From: Acidobacteriota bacterium
Lineage (GTDB): Bacteria; Acidobacteriota; Holophagae; Holophagales; Holophagaceae
Direction: 5' to 3'
Assembly: GCA_021794095.1 (NCBI GenBank)
Contig: JAJYRN010000001.1
Coordinates: 347,630-411,629, forward strand
Length of the DNA stretch: 64,000 nucleotides
Program-made: the position numbers and the translations under genes
Shown here: piece after piece, positions 17,165 to 25,377 of the stretch
Position numbering within the stretch: the stretch's first letter is position 1
How the letters are laid out: each line of letters opens with the position of its first letter
Notes under the pieces: generated by a model
What the model saw: the letters and a program-made list of their open reading frames with translations, nothing else
The model's database searches: none
What the model was told of the DNA's origin: nothing

Positions 17165-19072
17165 ATGCTGCGTTCGTTCCGCCAAGTCTTCCAATCCAAT
17201 CGCATGCCCGTGGCAGCCATCTTCATGTTGGTGCTGGTCAGCATGGTCATCTACCTGGTGCCCTCGGGCCGGATGGATACGCCCGAGACCGTGGTGGCGC
17301 GGGTCTACGGCCACGACATCCTGCTCCGCGACCTGCTGGAACGCGAGTCCGAACTGTCCCAGCGCTTCGGCAGCCAGGCCAGCGGGGACGCCATGAAACC
17401 CTTCATCCAGTCGCAGGCGCTCCGCGACCTGATGGACCAGAAACTCATGGAGGAGTTGGCAGTCCGCCATCATGTGGTGGTGACTGATGACGAAGTGGCC
17501 CTGCGCATGCGGGCCTTTCTCCGGCAGTACCCGATCCTCCTCGACGGCAAGGGCAACCTGAAACCCGCCGCGGAACTGGAGAAGATCTTCCGGGAGACCG
17601 GCTTCAATCCGGCCACGCAGGAGCGCGCCCTGCGCAGCGATCTCATCCGCGCCAAGCTCATCCAGCAGGCCGCCCTGGTCGTACCGGTGGATGCCACCTG
17701 GCTGAATCTGGAAAACCAGGTCCGGAACGGAAAGGTCGGCTTCGATCAAGTTCTCCTGCCCGTGGATACCGCCGCCATCGCCGATCCGGGCGACGGCCCC
17801 CTGGAAGCCCTCTACCAGGCCAGCGGCGACCGCTTCCTCCAGGGCCCACGCCGGGTGATCCAGGTGGCCGTCGTGGACCGCGCCTCCCTGGGCAGCGCCC
17901 TGAACGTGGATGACGCCGCGCTCCAGGCCGCCTACGCGGCCCACAAAAATGACTACGTGGAACTGAAGGCCCGCCACATCCTCTTCAAGGCCACCACCGA
18001 CGCCGAAGTCAAGGCGGCCACCCAGAAGGCGCTGGCCCTGCGGGCGAAGCTGGTGAAGGGCGAGGATTTCGGCAAGGCCGCCGAGGCCTTGAGCGAGGAT
18101 CCCACCGCCAAGGGCAACGGCGGTGAACTGGGCTGGTTCCACTTCGCGCAGATGGTGAAGCCCTTCTCCGAGGCGGCCGCGGCGCTGAAGGTCGGCGAAA
18201 TCAGCCAGCCCGTCCGCACCCAGTACGGCATCCACCTCATCCAGCTCGAGGGCCGCAAGGACAAGACCTTCGACGAGGTGAAGGATCAGCTCCGCAGCTC
18301 CATTCAGGATGAGCGGTTCGCGGCCCGGGCCCAGGAGCGTCTGGACATGGTCCGCAAGCGCGCCAATGGGGGCGATCTGGCCGCCGCCGCCCGGAGCGCA
18401 GGCTGCCAGGTCATCCTGAGCCAGCCGTTCGCCAACGCCCCCGATGCGGCCAGCGCGGGCCTTCCCGAACTGCCCCAGTTGGCCGGCGAGGCCTTCAGCC
18501 TCAAGGTGGGCGAGACCTCCAAACCCGAGAAGGCCGGCGACCGCTACGTGCTGTTCCGGGTCCAGGCCGAGCTTCCCGAGGCCGTTCCGCCCTTCAAGGA
18601 CATTCGCGCCCAGGTGCTGGCCGCCTGGAAGCTGGAGGAGGCCCGGAAGCAGACCATGGCCAAGGCCCTGGCGACCCTCAAGGGCGGCGACCTGAAGGCT
18701 CTGGGCGGCACCTTCACCACCCAGGCGCCCGGCCCCATCAGCGCCCTCAAGGATCTGGGCGCACTTCCGGCCGTGCAAAAGGCGCTGCTCGATACGCCCG
18801 TGGGCCAGCTCACCGCGCCCGCCTGGAACACCGACGGCCAGCTCTGGGCCGCCAAGATCACCTCCCGAGAAGCGCCGCCCGCCCTCACCTTCGAGACCCG
18901 ACGGACCCTCATCCAGCAGATCCAGGGGGACGAGGCGCGGAAACTGCTCTCCGCTGAACTGCAGTTCCTCGACCGCCAGGGCCGGGAACGCGGCGGCCTG
19001 CGCAGTTTCTATGGCCAGTTCGGCGGCATCTACGTCAACACGGACGCCCTCAAGGCCCTGCTCCAGCGTTGA
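17165..19072 (+). CDS. PpiD/SurA-like peptidyl-prolyl isomerase, membrane anchored
   Basis: The protein has 635 residues. One transmembrane helix at about residues 14-33 anchors it, leaving the bulk in the periplasm, as in PpiD. A SurA-N-like chaperone region covers about 40-230. A parvulin domain at about 264-362 has the canonical RHILF, GELGWF, VKPFSEAAAALKVGEIS and YGIHLIQLEG elements. The C-terminal third is a second chaperone-like region. The role is probably folding of exported proteins. ATG 17165 was chosen because it begins the anchor; the frame is open upstream. The gene ends just before a dispersed palindromic repeat. Confidence 0.88.
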   Translation: MLRSFRQVFQSNRMPVAAIFMLVLVSMVIYLVPSGRMDTPETVVARVYGHDILLRDLLERESELSQRFGSQASGDAMKPFIQSQALRDLMDQKLMEELAVRHHVVVTDDEVALRMRAFLRQYPILLDGKGNLKPAAELEKIFRETGFNPATQERALRSDLIRAKLIQQAALVVPVDATWLNLENQVRNGKVGFDQVLLPVDTAAIADPGDGPLEALYQASGDRFLQGPRRVIQVAVVDRASLGSALNVDDAALQAAYAAHKNDYVELKARHILFKATTDAEVKAATQKALALRAKLVKGEDFGKAAEALSEDPTAKGNGGELGWFHFAQMVKPFSEAAAALKVGEISQPVRTQYGIHLIQLEGRKDKTFDEVKDQLRSSIQDERFAARAQERLDMVRKRANGGDLAAAARSAGCQVILSQPFANAPDAASAGLPELPQLAGEAFSLKVGETSKPEKAGDRYVLFRVQAELPEAVPPFKDIRAQVLAAWKLEEARKQTMAKALATLKGGDLKALGGTFTTQAPGPISALKDLGALPAVQKALLDTPVGQLTAPAWNTDGQLWAAKITSREAPPALTFETRRTLIQQIQGDEARKLLSAELQFLDRQGRERGGLRSFYGQFGGIYVNTDALKALLQR

Positions 19073-19076
19073 TAGA

Positions 19077-19170
19077 AACGAGGGGGGACCGCCTGCTCGC
19101 CTGCGATTCGCGATGTCCCCCCTCGTGCACCCCCACGCGGTGTCCCAGCTAAGCCGGGACACCACGTCTG
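19077..19170 (+). repeat. Dispersed bipartite palindromic repeat, copy I
   Basis: Two hairpins make up the unit: ACGAGGGGGGAC (19078-19089) with GTCCCCCCTCGT (19115-19126), and GGTGTCCC (19139-19146) with GGGACACC (19156-19163). It is about 90 bp long and closely matches copies at 26955 and 52748. It sits between convergent genes and contains the stop codon of the ABC ATPase. Confidence 0.85.
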
Positions 19171-19853
19171 GCTCCGTCCTGCCCTGAACCGGCGTCCCGA
19201 TGCAGGGCCAGGGTGCAGTCGCACAGGCCCGCGACGGACCTCCGGTCATGGCTGGCCATCAGGAGGGTCAGGCCTTCGGCCTTGAGATCCAGCAACAGGG
19301 CCCGCAGGTGGCTCGCCAGGGTGGGATCCAGGGCCGAGAAGGGCTCGTCCAACACCAGCAGCGCCGGTTCCAGCATCAGCGCCCGGGCCAGGCAGAGGCG
19401 CTGGGCCAGGCCTCCGGACCAGGCGGCGGGAAGTTGGCTCAGCGTGGCCTCCGGGAACTTCACCCGCGCCGCCATCTGCGCAGCGGCTTCGCGCCGGGAG
19501 GCGGGCGTGCCGCGGCCCTGGATCTCCAAGGGTTCCGCCAGGATCTCCCACCCCGTGCGATGGGGCGGCAGGCTGGCGTGGGGATCCTGGAAGACCGCCT
19601 GCATCCGCGCGCGCCGGGGCCGCCGGTCCCGTTCCGGCACGCCCGACCAGGGCAACCCGTCGAGTCGCACCGCGCCCTCGGCAGGCTCCAGGAGCCCCAG
19701 CACGAGGAGCAGGAGTGTGGTCTTGCCCGCGCCGCTCTCGCCCACCACGCCCAGCGCCTCGCCCGGGGAAAGACTGAACGACACGTCCCGCAGCACCCAA
19801 TCCCCGCCCCGCCGGAAGCCCAGGGCCTCGGCGGAAAGCAGGGGCTGAATCAG
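19149..19853 (-). CDS. ABC transporter ATP-binding protein (peptide/nickel-type), orphan
   Basis: The protein has about 234 residues. Motifs are Walker A (GESGAGKTT), Q-loop ([12 protein letters not shown]), signature (WSGGLAQR, a variant of LSGGQ), Walker B ([12 protein letters not shown]) and H-loop (LMASHD). The Q-loop region resembles DppF/OppF and nickel-type ATPases. No permease or binding protein is nearby. There is no ATG, GTG or TTG near the expected N-terminus. The likely start is CTG at 19853, overlapping the serS stop (CTGA), or ATT just after it. The last 7 or so codons and the stop come from repeat copy I, so the C-terminal tail may have been replaced. Confidence 0.75.
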   Translation of the reverse strand: MIQPLLSAEALGFRRGGDWVLRDVSFSLSPGEALGVVGESGAGKTTLLLLVLGLLEPAEGAVRLDGLPWSGVPERDRRPRRARMQAVFQDPHASLPPHRTGWEILAEPLEIQGRGTPASRREAAAQMAARVKFPEATLSQLPAAWSGGLAQRLCLARALMLEPALLVLDEPFSALDPTLASHLRALLLDLKAEGLTLLMASHDRRSVAGLCDCTLALHRDAGSGQDGARRGVPA

Positions 19854-21382
19854 CGGATCACCTCGGCGCCCAGGTAGGGGCGCAGGGCTTCGGGCACGAC
19901 GATACTGCCGTCGGGCTGCTGGTCGTTCTCCAGGACGGCCACCCAGGTGCGGCCCACGGCCAGGCCGCTGCCGTTGAGGGTGTGCAGATAGGCCGGCTTG
20001 CCGTCCTTCGGCCGGCAGCGGATGTTGGCGCGGCGGGCCTGGAAGTCGCCGAACCAGCTGCAGGAGCTGATCTCGCGGTAGGTATTCTGCGAGGGCAGCC
20101 ACACCTCCAGATCGTAGGTCTTCTGGCTGCTGAAACCCATGTCGCCCGTGCAAAGCAGCACCCGGCGGTAGGGCAGGCCCAGGGCCTCCAGGATGGCCTC
20201 GGCGTTGCCGGTGAGCCGCTCCAGCTCCGCCTCCGCCTGCTCGGGCCCGGTGAAGGCCACCAGTTCCACCTTGTGGAACTGATGCTGGCGGATGATGCCC
20301 TTGGTGTCCTTGCCGTAGCTGCCCGCCTCGCTGCGGAAGCAGGGCGTGAACGCACAGTGGCGCAGCGGCAGCGTCTCCGCGGGCAGGATCTCATCCCGGT
20401 AAAGGTTCGTGACGGGCACCTCAGCGGTGGGGATGAGATACAGAGGATTTGTGCGCCGGCCTTGTTTCTCGATCTCTCGGAATCGCTCGAAAAGATCTCG
20501 ATAAGTTGCCTCCTCCTCCCAATTAGCACCGGGAGCCCAGGCTTGAATATTCTCTCTTATAAATTCTTTTAAACGAGTCGTTTTGTCAGTTCCAAAATTC
20601 CAAATCAACTGATCAACAATTTTATAATTAACGATAACTTCAAGAACTAATTTATTTTCAGCGATTTGTTGATAAGTAAACTTTACATTTCCAATCTCAT
20701 ACAGATGCTCTGGAGCAAATTCACCCGGAATTTTGAAGAGGTCCTGCTCGAACTTCGGCAGCTGCCCCGTGCCGTACATGCTCTCGGCGTTCACGAGGTA
20801 GGGCGGGATCACCTCCTCATAGCCCGCGGCGGTCTGGCGGTCGAGCATGAAGGCGATGAGGGCCCGTTCGAGTTTCGCGCCCAGCCCCTTGAGCACCGCG
20901 AAGCGCGCCCCGCTCAGTTTCGCCGCGCGGTCCAGGTCGAGGATGCCGAGCTTCGTGCCCAGCTCCACGTGATCCAGCGGCGTCTCGATGGCCGGGATCT
21001 GGCCCCAGCGCTTGATCTCCACGTTGGCGTGCTCGTCCTTTCCCTTGGGCACGCTCGGATGCGGCAGGTTGGGCAGGCCCGCCAGGAAGTCGCGGAACGC
21101 GGCCTCGGCCTCGCGCTCGGCCAGTTCCAACGCCTTCAATTTGTCGCCCACCTCCCGCTGCGTTGCGATGAGGGCATCGGCGTTCTCCTTGGCCCGCTTG
21201 AGGCGGCCCACCTCCTCGCTCACGCGGTTGCGCTCGGCCTTCAGGGCCTCGGCCTCCTGGAGCACGGCCCGGCGCCGCTCGTCCAGGGCGCGGTAGCCCG
21301 CGGTATCCAGCACGTAGCCCCGGTCCGCCAGGCGGGCTGCCACGGCGTCGAGATCGTTGCGCAGGAGGTTGGCATCGAGCAT
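19850..21382 (-). CDS. serS: Seryl-tRNA synthetase with an 87-residue AT-rich insertion
   Basis: The protein has 510 residues, compared with about 425 for ordinary bacterial SerRS. The N-terminal coiled-coil arm (about residues 1-110) binds tRNA-Ser. Class II core motifs are present: the TAEVP serine loop (319-323), motif 2 ([14 protein letters not shown]...[10 protein letters not shown], 349-374) and motif 3 ([16 protein letters not shown], 471-486). Residues 229-315 are extra and are encoded by DNA of about 30-40% GC, against about 65-70% on both sides. Without them [13 protein letters not shown] would run straight into LIPTAEVP, giving a canonical 423-residue enzyme. The insertion is in frame and has no stop. 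The start is ATG at 21382. The downstream ABC gene overlaps the stop. Confidence 0.93.
   Translation of the reverse strand: MLDANLLRNDLDAVAARLADRGYVLDTAGYRALDERRRAVLQEAEALKAERNRVSEEVGRLKRAKENADALIATQREVGDKLKALELAEREAEAAFRDFLAGLPNLPHPSVPKGKDEHANVEIKRWGQIPAIETPLDHVELGTKLGILDLDRAAKLSGARFAVLKGLGAKLERALIAFMLDRQTAAGYEEVIPPYLVNAESMYGTGQLPKFEQDLFKIPGEFAPEHLYEIGNVKFTYQQIAENKLVLEVIVNYKIVDQLIWNFGTDKTTRLKEFIRENIQAWAPGANWEEEATYRDLFERFREIEKQGRRTNPLYLIPTAEVPVTNLYRDEILPAETLPLRHCAFTPCFRSEAGSYGKDTKGIIRQHQFHKVELVAFTGPEQAEAELERLTGNAEAILEALGLPYRRVLLCTGDMGFSSQKTYDLEVWLPSQNTYREISSCSWFGDFQARRANIRCRPKDGKPAYLHTLNGSGLAVGRTWVAVLENDQQPDGSIVVPEALRPYLGAEVIR
20438..20704 (-). other. AT-rich in-frame insertion inside serS
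   Basis: The short direct repeat ATACAG occurs at 20438 and 20699, exactly 261 bases (87 codons) apart. On the coding strand it reads CTGTAT and encodes Leu-Tyr at residues 227-228 and again at 314-315. The intervening DNA is strikingly AT-rich and uses codons such as TTA, ATA, AAA and AAT that are rare in this genome. The encoded stretch is rich in Lys, Glu, Asn, Ile and aromatics and looks folded (alternating strands, then helices). It is placed just before the TxE serine-recognition loop of the catalytic core. It lacks intein splice-site residues. Confidence 0.85.
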
Positions 21383-21487
21383 GTCGGATTCCGGAAATCC
21401 TTCATTCTACCGGGCGGTGGCGGGGCCGCGCGGCCGTGATCTTGAGTCCATGAGCCAGCTGCCGATACACCGGCCCAGGAGGCCCCC

Positions 21488-22255
21488 ATGCGCGACCCGG
21501 TCCGGATCGGTTCTCTGCTCCTGCTGGCGGGAGCCCTGCTTTTCAGCCAGAGCGCTTCCAACGGCATCAGCGGCGGCTACGTCGGCAGCAGCCGGTGGTT
21601 CACCGAGATGCGGGCATCGGCGGCCAACCGGGCGATGCTCCAGACCCTGGCCGGGCCCGGGCACTCCACCCGGACGGTCCCGCCGGGCTACGTGGAATTC
21701 GCCGGCCTGCTCGCCTTCCCCCAGGGCAATCCCTTCCCCGGCGGGCGCCTGCCCGATCTGCGCATCCGGTGCGCGAACCCCCAGGTAGACCCGGTTGAGC
21801 GGGCCCCCTTCCTGGACCGCACCGGAGGCTTCTACACGGTCCTGAAGCGCGGCCAGACCTACGTTTTCTCCTGGATGTACTACTTCGGCAGCAAGCAGGC
21901 CTTCCTGAGCCTGCGGGTGCCACCCGACGCCCCCTCCCCTTGGCGGAAGGTGCTGGTGGTGCCCACGGCGGCCCCGCGGCCGGCTTCCACGGCCACGGCC
22001 GCAGCCCCTCCCGCCCCAGCGGCAACACCCGCCCTCAGCCTGGCCGAGGCCAGCCGCTTCGACCTCTCCGGCTTCCCTCCCCAGCCCACCACCTTCGAGG
22101 AGCAGCAGGTGCAGGAGGCCATCCGCACGGCCACCACCTCGCCCCTGAAGGCCTTCGCCCACCGGAAGCTGGCAGCCTATTACGCCCACAAGGGCGATCC
22201 GGCCCGCGCCCGGGAGGAGGCCGCCAAGGCCGATTTCTGGAGCCAGCAGCCGTAA
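21488..22255 (+). CDS. Exported protein of unknown function
   Basis: The protein has 255 residues. An N-terminal hydrophobic segment (about residues 7-20) looks like a signal peptide. A globular region of about 120 residues follows, containing an aromatic patch (YVFSWMYYFGS), then a Pro/Ala/Thr-rich linker (about 155-185) and a helical C-terminal part resembling a single TPR (AHRKLAAYYAHKGDPARAREEA). I do not recognise the family. It is divergent from serS and stands alone. Confidence 0.6.
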   Translation: MRDPVRIGSLLLLAGALLFSQSASNGISGGYVGSSRWFTEMRASAANRAMLQTLAGPGHSTRTVPPGYVEFAGLLAFPQGNPFPGGRLPDLRIRCANPQVDPVERAPFLDRTGGFYTVLKRGQTYVFSWMYYFGSKQAFLSLRVPPDAPSPWRKVLVVPTAAPRPASTATAAAPPAPAATPALSLAEASRFDLSGFPPQPTTFEEQQVQEAIRTATTSPLKAFAHRKLAAYYAHKGDPARAREEAAKADFWSQQP

Positions 22256-22263
22256 CCCGCACC

Positions 22264-22282
22264 CTCAGGACTGCGACCACAC
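22264..22282. repeat. 19-bp duplicate of the asparaginase gene 3' end
   Basis: CTCAGGACTGCGACCACAC is identical to 24331-24349, which encodes the last codons and stop of the asparaginase gene about 2 kb away. The two lipoprotein genes lie between the copies. Confidence 0.7.
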
Positions 22283-22314
22283 GCCCCCGGGCACCTGCGC
22301 CCCCGCATCAAGGT

Positions 22315-22358
22315 TGTTCGAAGGAGGTTGGCGCAAGCACATCAGCCTCCTTCGAACA
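22315..22358. terminator. Perfect 13-bp inverted repeat, likely bidirectional terminator or repeat remnant
   Basis: TGTTCGAAGGAGG (22315-22327) pairs perfectly with CCTCCTTCGAACA (22346-22358) across an 18-base loop. It lies between convergent genes. No T-run follows on either strand, so it may be a palindromic repeat rather than a classic terminator. Confidence 0.45.
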
Positions 22359-22412
22359 TCCCACCAGCGGGGTCAGCAGCCCATGAAAGAACCATGGAGG
22401 GATCAAAGGCCC

Positions 22413-23027
22413 CTACAGCTTCATCAAGCTGAACGCCTTGCTATCTGAATCAATCCCCAAATAGTAGGTCTTATCAATGTTGGTCACATCTCCCCACATG
22501 GTGGAGGAGAGGAATGAGAAGGACCAGCTTTCGTTGTAGCCGACCCCCCCGGGAGACGATCCCACCTGGAAGGTGAAGTTCTGGACGCCATTCACCAGAG
22601 TGGGCTTGGCGCCCCACCCCACGCAGAGGGTGACGGGCTTGGTCGTGTCCAGTTGCAGGTTGGTGTAGTAGTCAATCGAGGTGGCCGCGAGCGTAGGTTC
22701 TGGGGAACCGGGCTGATTGTTCGCATTCGGGATCTGGGTCTGGGTGACCTCGCTCAAGCCGAACTCGCAATCAAGGATCTGGAGCGTGATGGGATCCCGT
22801 TTCAGGACCATCCAGGGTTTCCCGGTCACCTGGAGCGCCCGGTCGCCGTAAATGTTAAGACTGTAGTAGCTGTTCGGGATGGACCCCTTCCAGAACTCGT
22901 AGGTTGCGGTGGGGTTGGTCGGCACCGTTGAGGTGCCCGTTGACGAGCCTGCGCCCCCGCAGGCGAGGGTGGAGAGAAGCAGCAGCGCGGCGAGAGCCGC
23001 GAGCCAATGGGTGGCCGGGCGTTCCAT
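22413..23027 (-). CDS. Lipoprotein of unknown function
   Basis: The 204-residue protein has a lipoprotein signal peptide ending LSTLAC at Cys23, followed by a Gly/Ser/Thr linker. The rest is beta-rich with many Thr, Asn and aromatic residues, suggesting an envelope beta-sandwich; I recognise no domain. It lies 21 bases downstream of another lipoprotein gene on the same strand, and a promoter-like region before that gene would serve both. Its base composition is lower in GC than the neighbouring housekeeping genes. Confidence 0.65.
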   Translation of the reverse strand: MERPATHWLAALAALLLLSTLACGGAGSSTGTSTVPTNPTATYEFWKGSIPNSYYSLNIYGDRALQVTGKPWMVLKRDPITLQILDCEFGLSEVTQTQIPNANNQPGSPEPTLAATSIDYYTNLQLDTTKPVTLCVGWGAKPTLVNGVQNFTFQVGSSPGGVGYNESWSFSFLSSTMWGDVTNIDKTYYLGIDSDSKAFSLMKL

Positions 23028-23048
23028 AGGGTCTCCTTCAGAGTGCGG

Positions 23049-24209
23049 CTAGAGGCTGTAGGCCATCAGGACGGTGTCCTTGATGGACCAGATGTTGGTC
23101 TTGAAGTAGAGGATGTTCGCGCCCCCATCGGACTTGCAGTAGTTCGACAGGATGCCGCCAGACACGGGGTCCACCTGCTGGAAGTTGGGATTGTTGAACA
23201 CCCAGAGGTACCCGCCGCCAAAATCCAGGCGGGTGGCTTGGCCGGCGGTGGTGAGCAGCGCGGGGGAGAGGGGGACCTGGGTGCTGGTGGCCGGATCGAA
23301 TTTGACGATCACATGACTCACCTGCGCGGGAGAGGCGTAATTCCGGTCAATGGCGGCATAGAGATTCGTGCCGTCGCTGGCCAGTCCCTGGATGATGGGG
23401 ATCTCTCCCGTGAGGCCTGCGGAAACCGGGATGGCCGCTTCGGCGAGCCCCGTGGCCAGGTTCACCCGGAAGACACCCTGCGGGAAGTTCCCGTTCACGT
23501 CAATGTATGTGCCCGAGGCCCAGAGCGCACCGTTGTGCCAGGCGATATCGGCGATGAACTGGATCCCATTCACGGTGGTGCTGCCGGGAGCCATCGGCAC
23601 CAGTGGGACATTGGTGGTGCTGAGGATCTGCCCACTCGACGGATCTATCTTGAACAAGGTGCCGTAGGTGGATGAGAAATCAGTCTGGGTCCAGAGGTAG
23701 ATGGAGGTCCCGTCCGTGGCGAGGGCCTTGAACATCGCGTTGGAAACCACCGCTCCCAAATTGAGTTGCTGGACCAGGGTGATGGGATTGCAATCGCTGG
23801 TGATGAAACTCCAGGAAAAGGGACTGGCCAAGGCGTTGCCTGCCAGATCCTTTATCCCCGTGCTGAGGGTCGCGGTGTAGGAGAGGCTGTTGCCCAGCTT
23901 CGTGGCTGGCGTGAAGGTGGCGGTGGTTCCCGCGATGGCGACCGTGCCCGGAATCGCGGTTCCCGCCTGGGTCAGCGAGAAGACGCTGGCAGGAGTTGTG
24001 GCCGTGATGTTCTCGCTGAAGGTGGCGCTGACCAGCGTATTGGCCGGCACGCCCGAAGCCAGGTTGGCGGGGCTCGTGCTGAGGACGGATGGGGGCGTGG
24101 TGTCCTGGGGGGAGGTTCCCGAACCCGAGCTGCTGGAGCCCCCACCTCCACAGGAGATCAGAAGAGCTGCTGCCAGGCAGCAGGTTAAAAACACCCGTGG
24201 ACCCAACAT
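23049..24209 (-). CDS. Lipoprotein with bacterial Ig-like domain and beta-propeller-like region
   Basis: The protein has 386 residues. The lipobox ends LLISCGGGG (Cys20). A Big_5-type Ig-like domain spans about residues 37-138; its landmarks are TTPPSVLSTSPA, SATFSENI and TATLSTGIKDLAGN. The C-terminal 240 residues contain repeating blades with patterns such as LFKIDPSSGQIL, FRVNLATGLAEA and VKFDPATSTQV, typical of propeller-like repeats. It is probably displayed on the outer membrane or in the periplasm; the ligand is unknown. It is first in a two-gene lipoprotein operon, with AGGAGC 6 bases before the ATG. Confidence 0.7.
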   Translation of the reverse strand: MLGPRVFLTCCLAAALLISCGGGGSSSSGSGTSPQDTTPPSVLSTSPANLASGVPANTLVSATFSENITATTPASVFSLTQAGTAIPGTVAIAGTTATFTPATKLGNSLSYTATLSTGIKDLAGNALASPFSWSFITSDCNPITLVQQLNLGAVVSNAMFKALATDGTSIYLWTQTDFSSTYGTLFKIDPSSGQILSTTNVPLVPMAPGSTTVNGIQFIADIAWHNGALWASGTYIDVNGNFPQGVFRVNLATGLAEAAIPVSAGLTGEIPIIQGLASDGTNLYAAIDRNYASPAQVSHVIVKFDPATSTQVPLSPALLTTAGQATRLDFGGGYLWVFNNPNFQQVDPVSGGILSNYCKSDGGANILYFKTNIWSIKDTVLMAYSL

Positions 24210-24241
24210 GGGCGCTCCTATGATTATTTATTTATAGGCCC

Positions 24242-24269
24242 ACTATAAGTCGTTCCCCCGACAAAGCAA
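24242..24269 (-). promoter_or_regulatory. Candidate promoter for the two-lipoprotein operon
   Basis: On the minus strand TTGCTT and TATAGT are separated by 16 bases, about 30 bases before the start codon. An unusually AT-rich leader (CCTATAAATAAATAATC) follows. Confidence 0.4.
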
Positions 24270-24331
24270 TCCCCGCCCGAACGCTCCTAGGCACCCCCGA
24301 CCCAGAGCAGGGCGCCTCCAAAGGGTCACGC

Positions 24332-25342
24332 TCAGGACTGCGACCACACCCCGTCAGGCATGGGCTCCCCAGCCCAAGCGGTGGCGAACGCGTCGCGCAC
24401 CTCCGCCACGCCGCCGCCCGCGCCCAGGATCAGCCCCAGCTTCGCCAGGGCCGCCCAGCGGGTGTGGAGCCCGCCGGAGACGGCGCCCGCGTTCAGCAGG
24501 GCCTGGCCCATCTCATAGGCGGAGAGGTCCACGCCGCCGGAAGGGCACTGGGAGGTGACCACCACGGGCAGCTGCCGCCGCTGGCAGTCCGCCAGCAGGG
24601 CCCGCAGGTCGGTGCGGCCCATGGGCAGGTTGCCGGCGCCGAAGGCCTGGATGAGCACGGCCCGGGCGCCCTCGGGCACGGGGCTCCAGACCATGCCCGG
24701 ATGGGGCGTCAGGGTGTGGATGGCCAGATCCAGGGCATCGCCGACGCCTGCGGGTACCTGGCGCAGGAACTGGCCCACCTCGGGATGGAGCAGGATCTCC
24801 GCGCCGATCTCGGCCAGGGGCGCGAGGTTGGGGCTCTGGAAGGCTTCGAACTGGTGGACGCTCAGCTTGTCGGCGGCCACACCCCGGAGCCAGTGGGTGC
24901 CGAAGCAGATGCCGATTTCGGGGATCCCCCGGCAGGCCAGATCCACGGCGTTGACGAGGTTGCTGCGGGCGTCGCTGCGCACAAAGGCCAGGGGCCGCTG
25001 GCTGCCGGTGAGTACCACGGGCTTGCCCAGGTCCGGGAGCAGGAAACCCAGGCAGGCGGCCGTGAAGGCCATGGTGTCCGTGCCGTGGATGATGACGAAG
25101 CCATCGTAGTCGCGCTCCGCCTGGCGCACCCGTTCGGCCAGGGCGAGGATATCCGCGGGCTCCACGCAGGACGAGTCCTGGTTGAAGGGCACCTCCACCG
25201 CCAGCCTCGCCAGTTGGCCCAGTTCCGGCACCTGTTCCTGCAGGTGGTCCAGGAAGCGGCCCGGCGCCAGGGAAGCGGGTTCGCCGCTGGGCGTCATGCC
25301 CAGGGTGCCGCCGGTATGGAGGAGAAGAATGCTGCGTGTCAT
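24332..25342 (-). CDS. ansA: L-asparaginase, type I-like
   Basis: The 336-residue protein has both catalytic Thr motifs of the asparaginase/glutaminase family: TGGTLGM near the N-terminus and HGTDTMAFTA at about residues 85-94. A canonical VVLTGSQRP follows. There is no signal peptide, which suggests a cytosolic type I enzyme hydrolysing asparagine to aspartate and ammonia. The final 19 bases of the gene are duplicated at 22264. It lies 35 bases downstream of the MerR-type regulator on the same strand. Confidence 0.92.
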   Translation of the reverse strand: MTRSILLLHTGGTLGMTPSGEPASLAPGRFLDHLQEQVPELGQLARLAVEVPFNQDSSCVEPADILALAERVRQAERDYDGFVIIHGTDTMAFTAACLGFLLPDLGKPVVLTGSQRPLAFVRSDARSNLVNAVDLACRGIPEIGICFGTHWLRGVAADKLSVHQFEAFQSPNLAPLAEIGAEILLHPEVGQFLRQVPAGVGDALDLAIHTLTPHPGMVWSPVPEGARAVLIQAFGAGNLPMGRTDLRALLADCQRRQLPVVVTSQCPSGGVDLSAYEMGQALLNAGAVSGGLHTRWAALAKLGLILGAGGGVAEVRDAFATAWAGEPMPDGVWSQS

Positions 25343-25377
25343 GGAGCCCCCGGCTCCACCCTAGCGAAAACCCCCAC

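Noticed and set aside
20438..20704. Intein or self-splicing intron in serS
   Set aside because: It is too short for an intein and lacks the Cys/Ser start and His-Asn end. There are no intron core features, and the frame reads through with sensible protein sequence.
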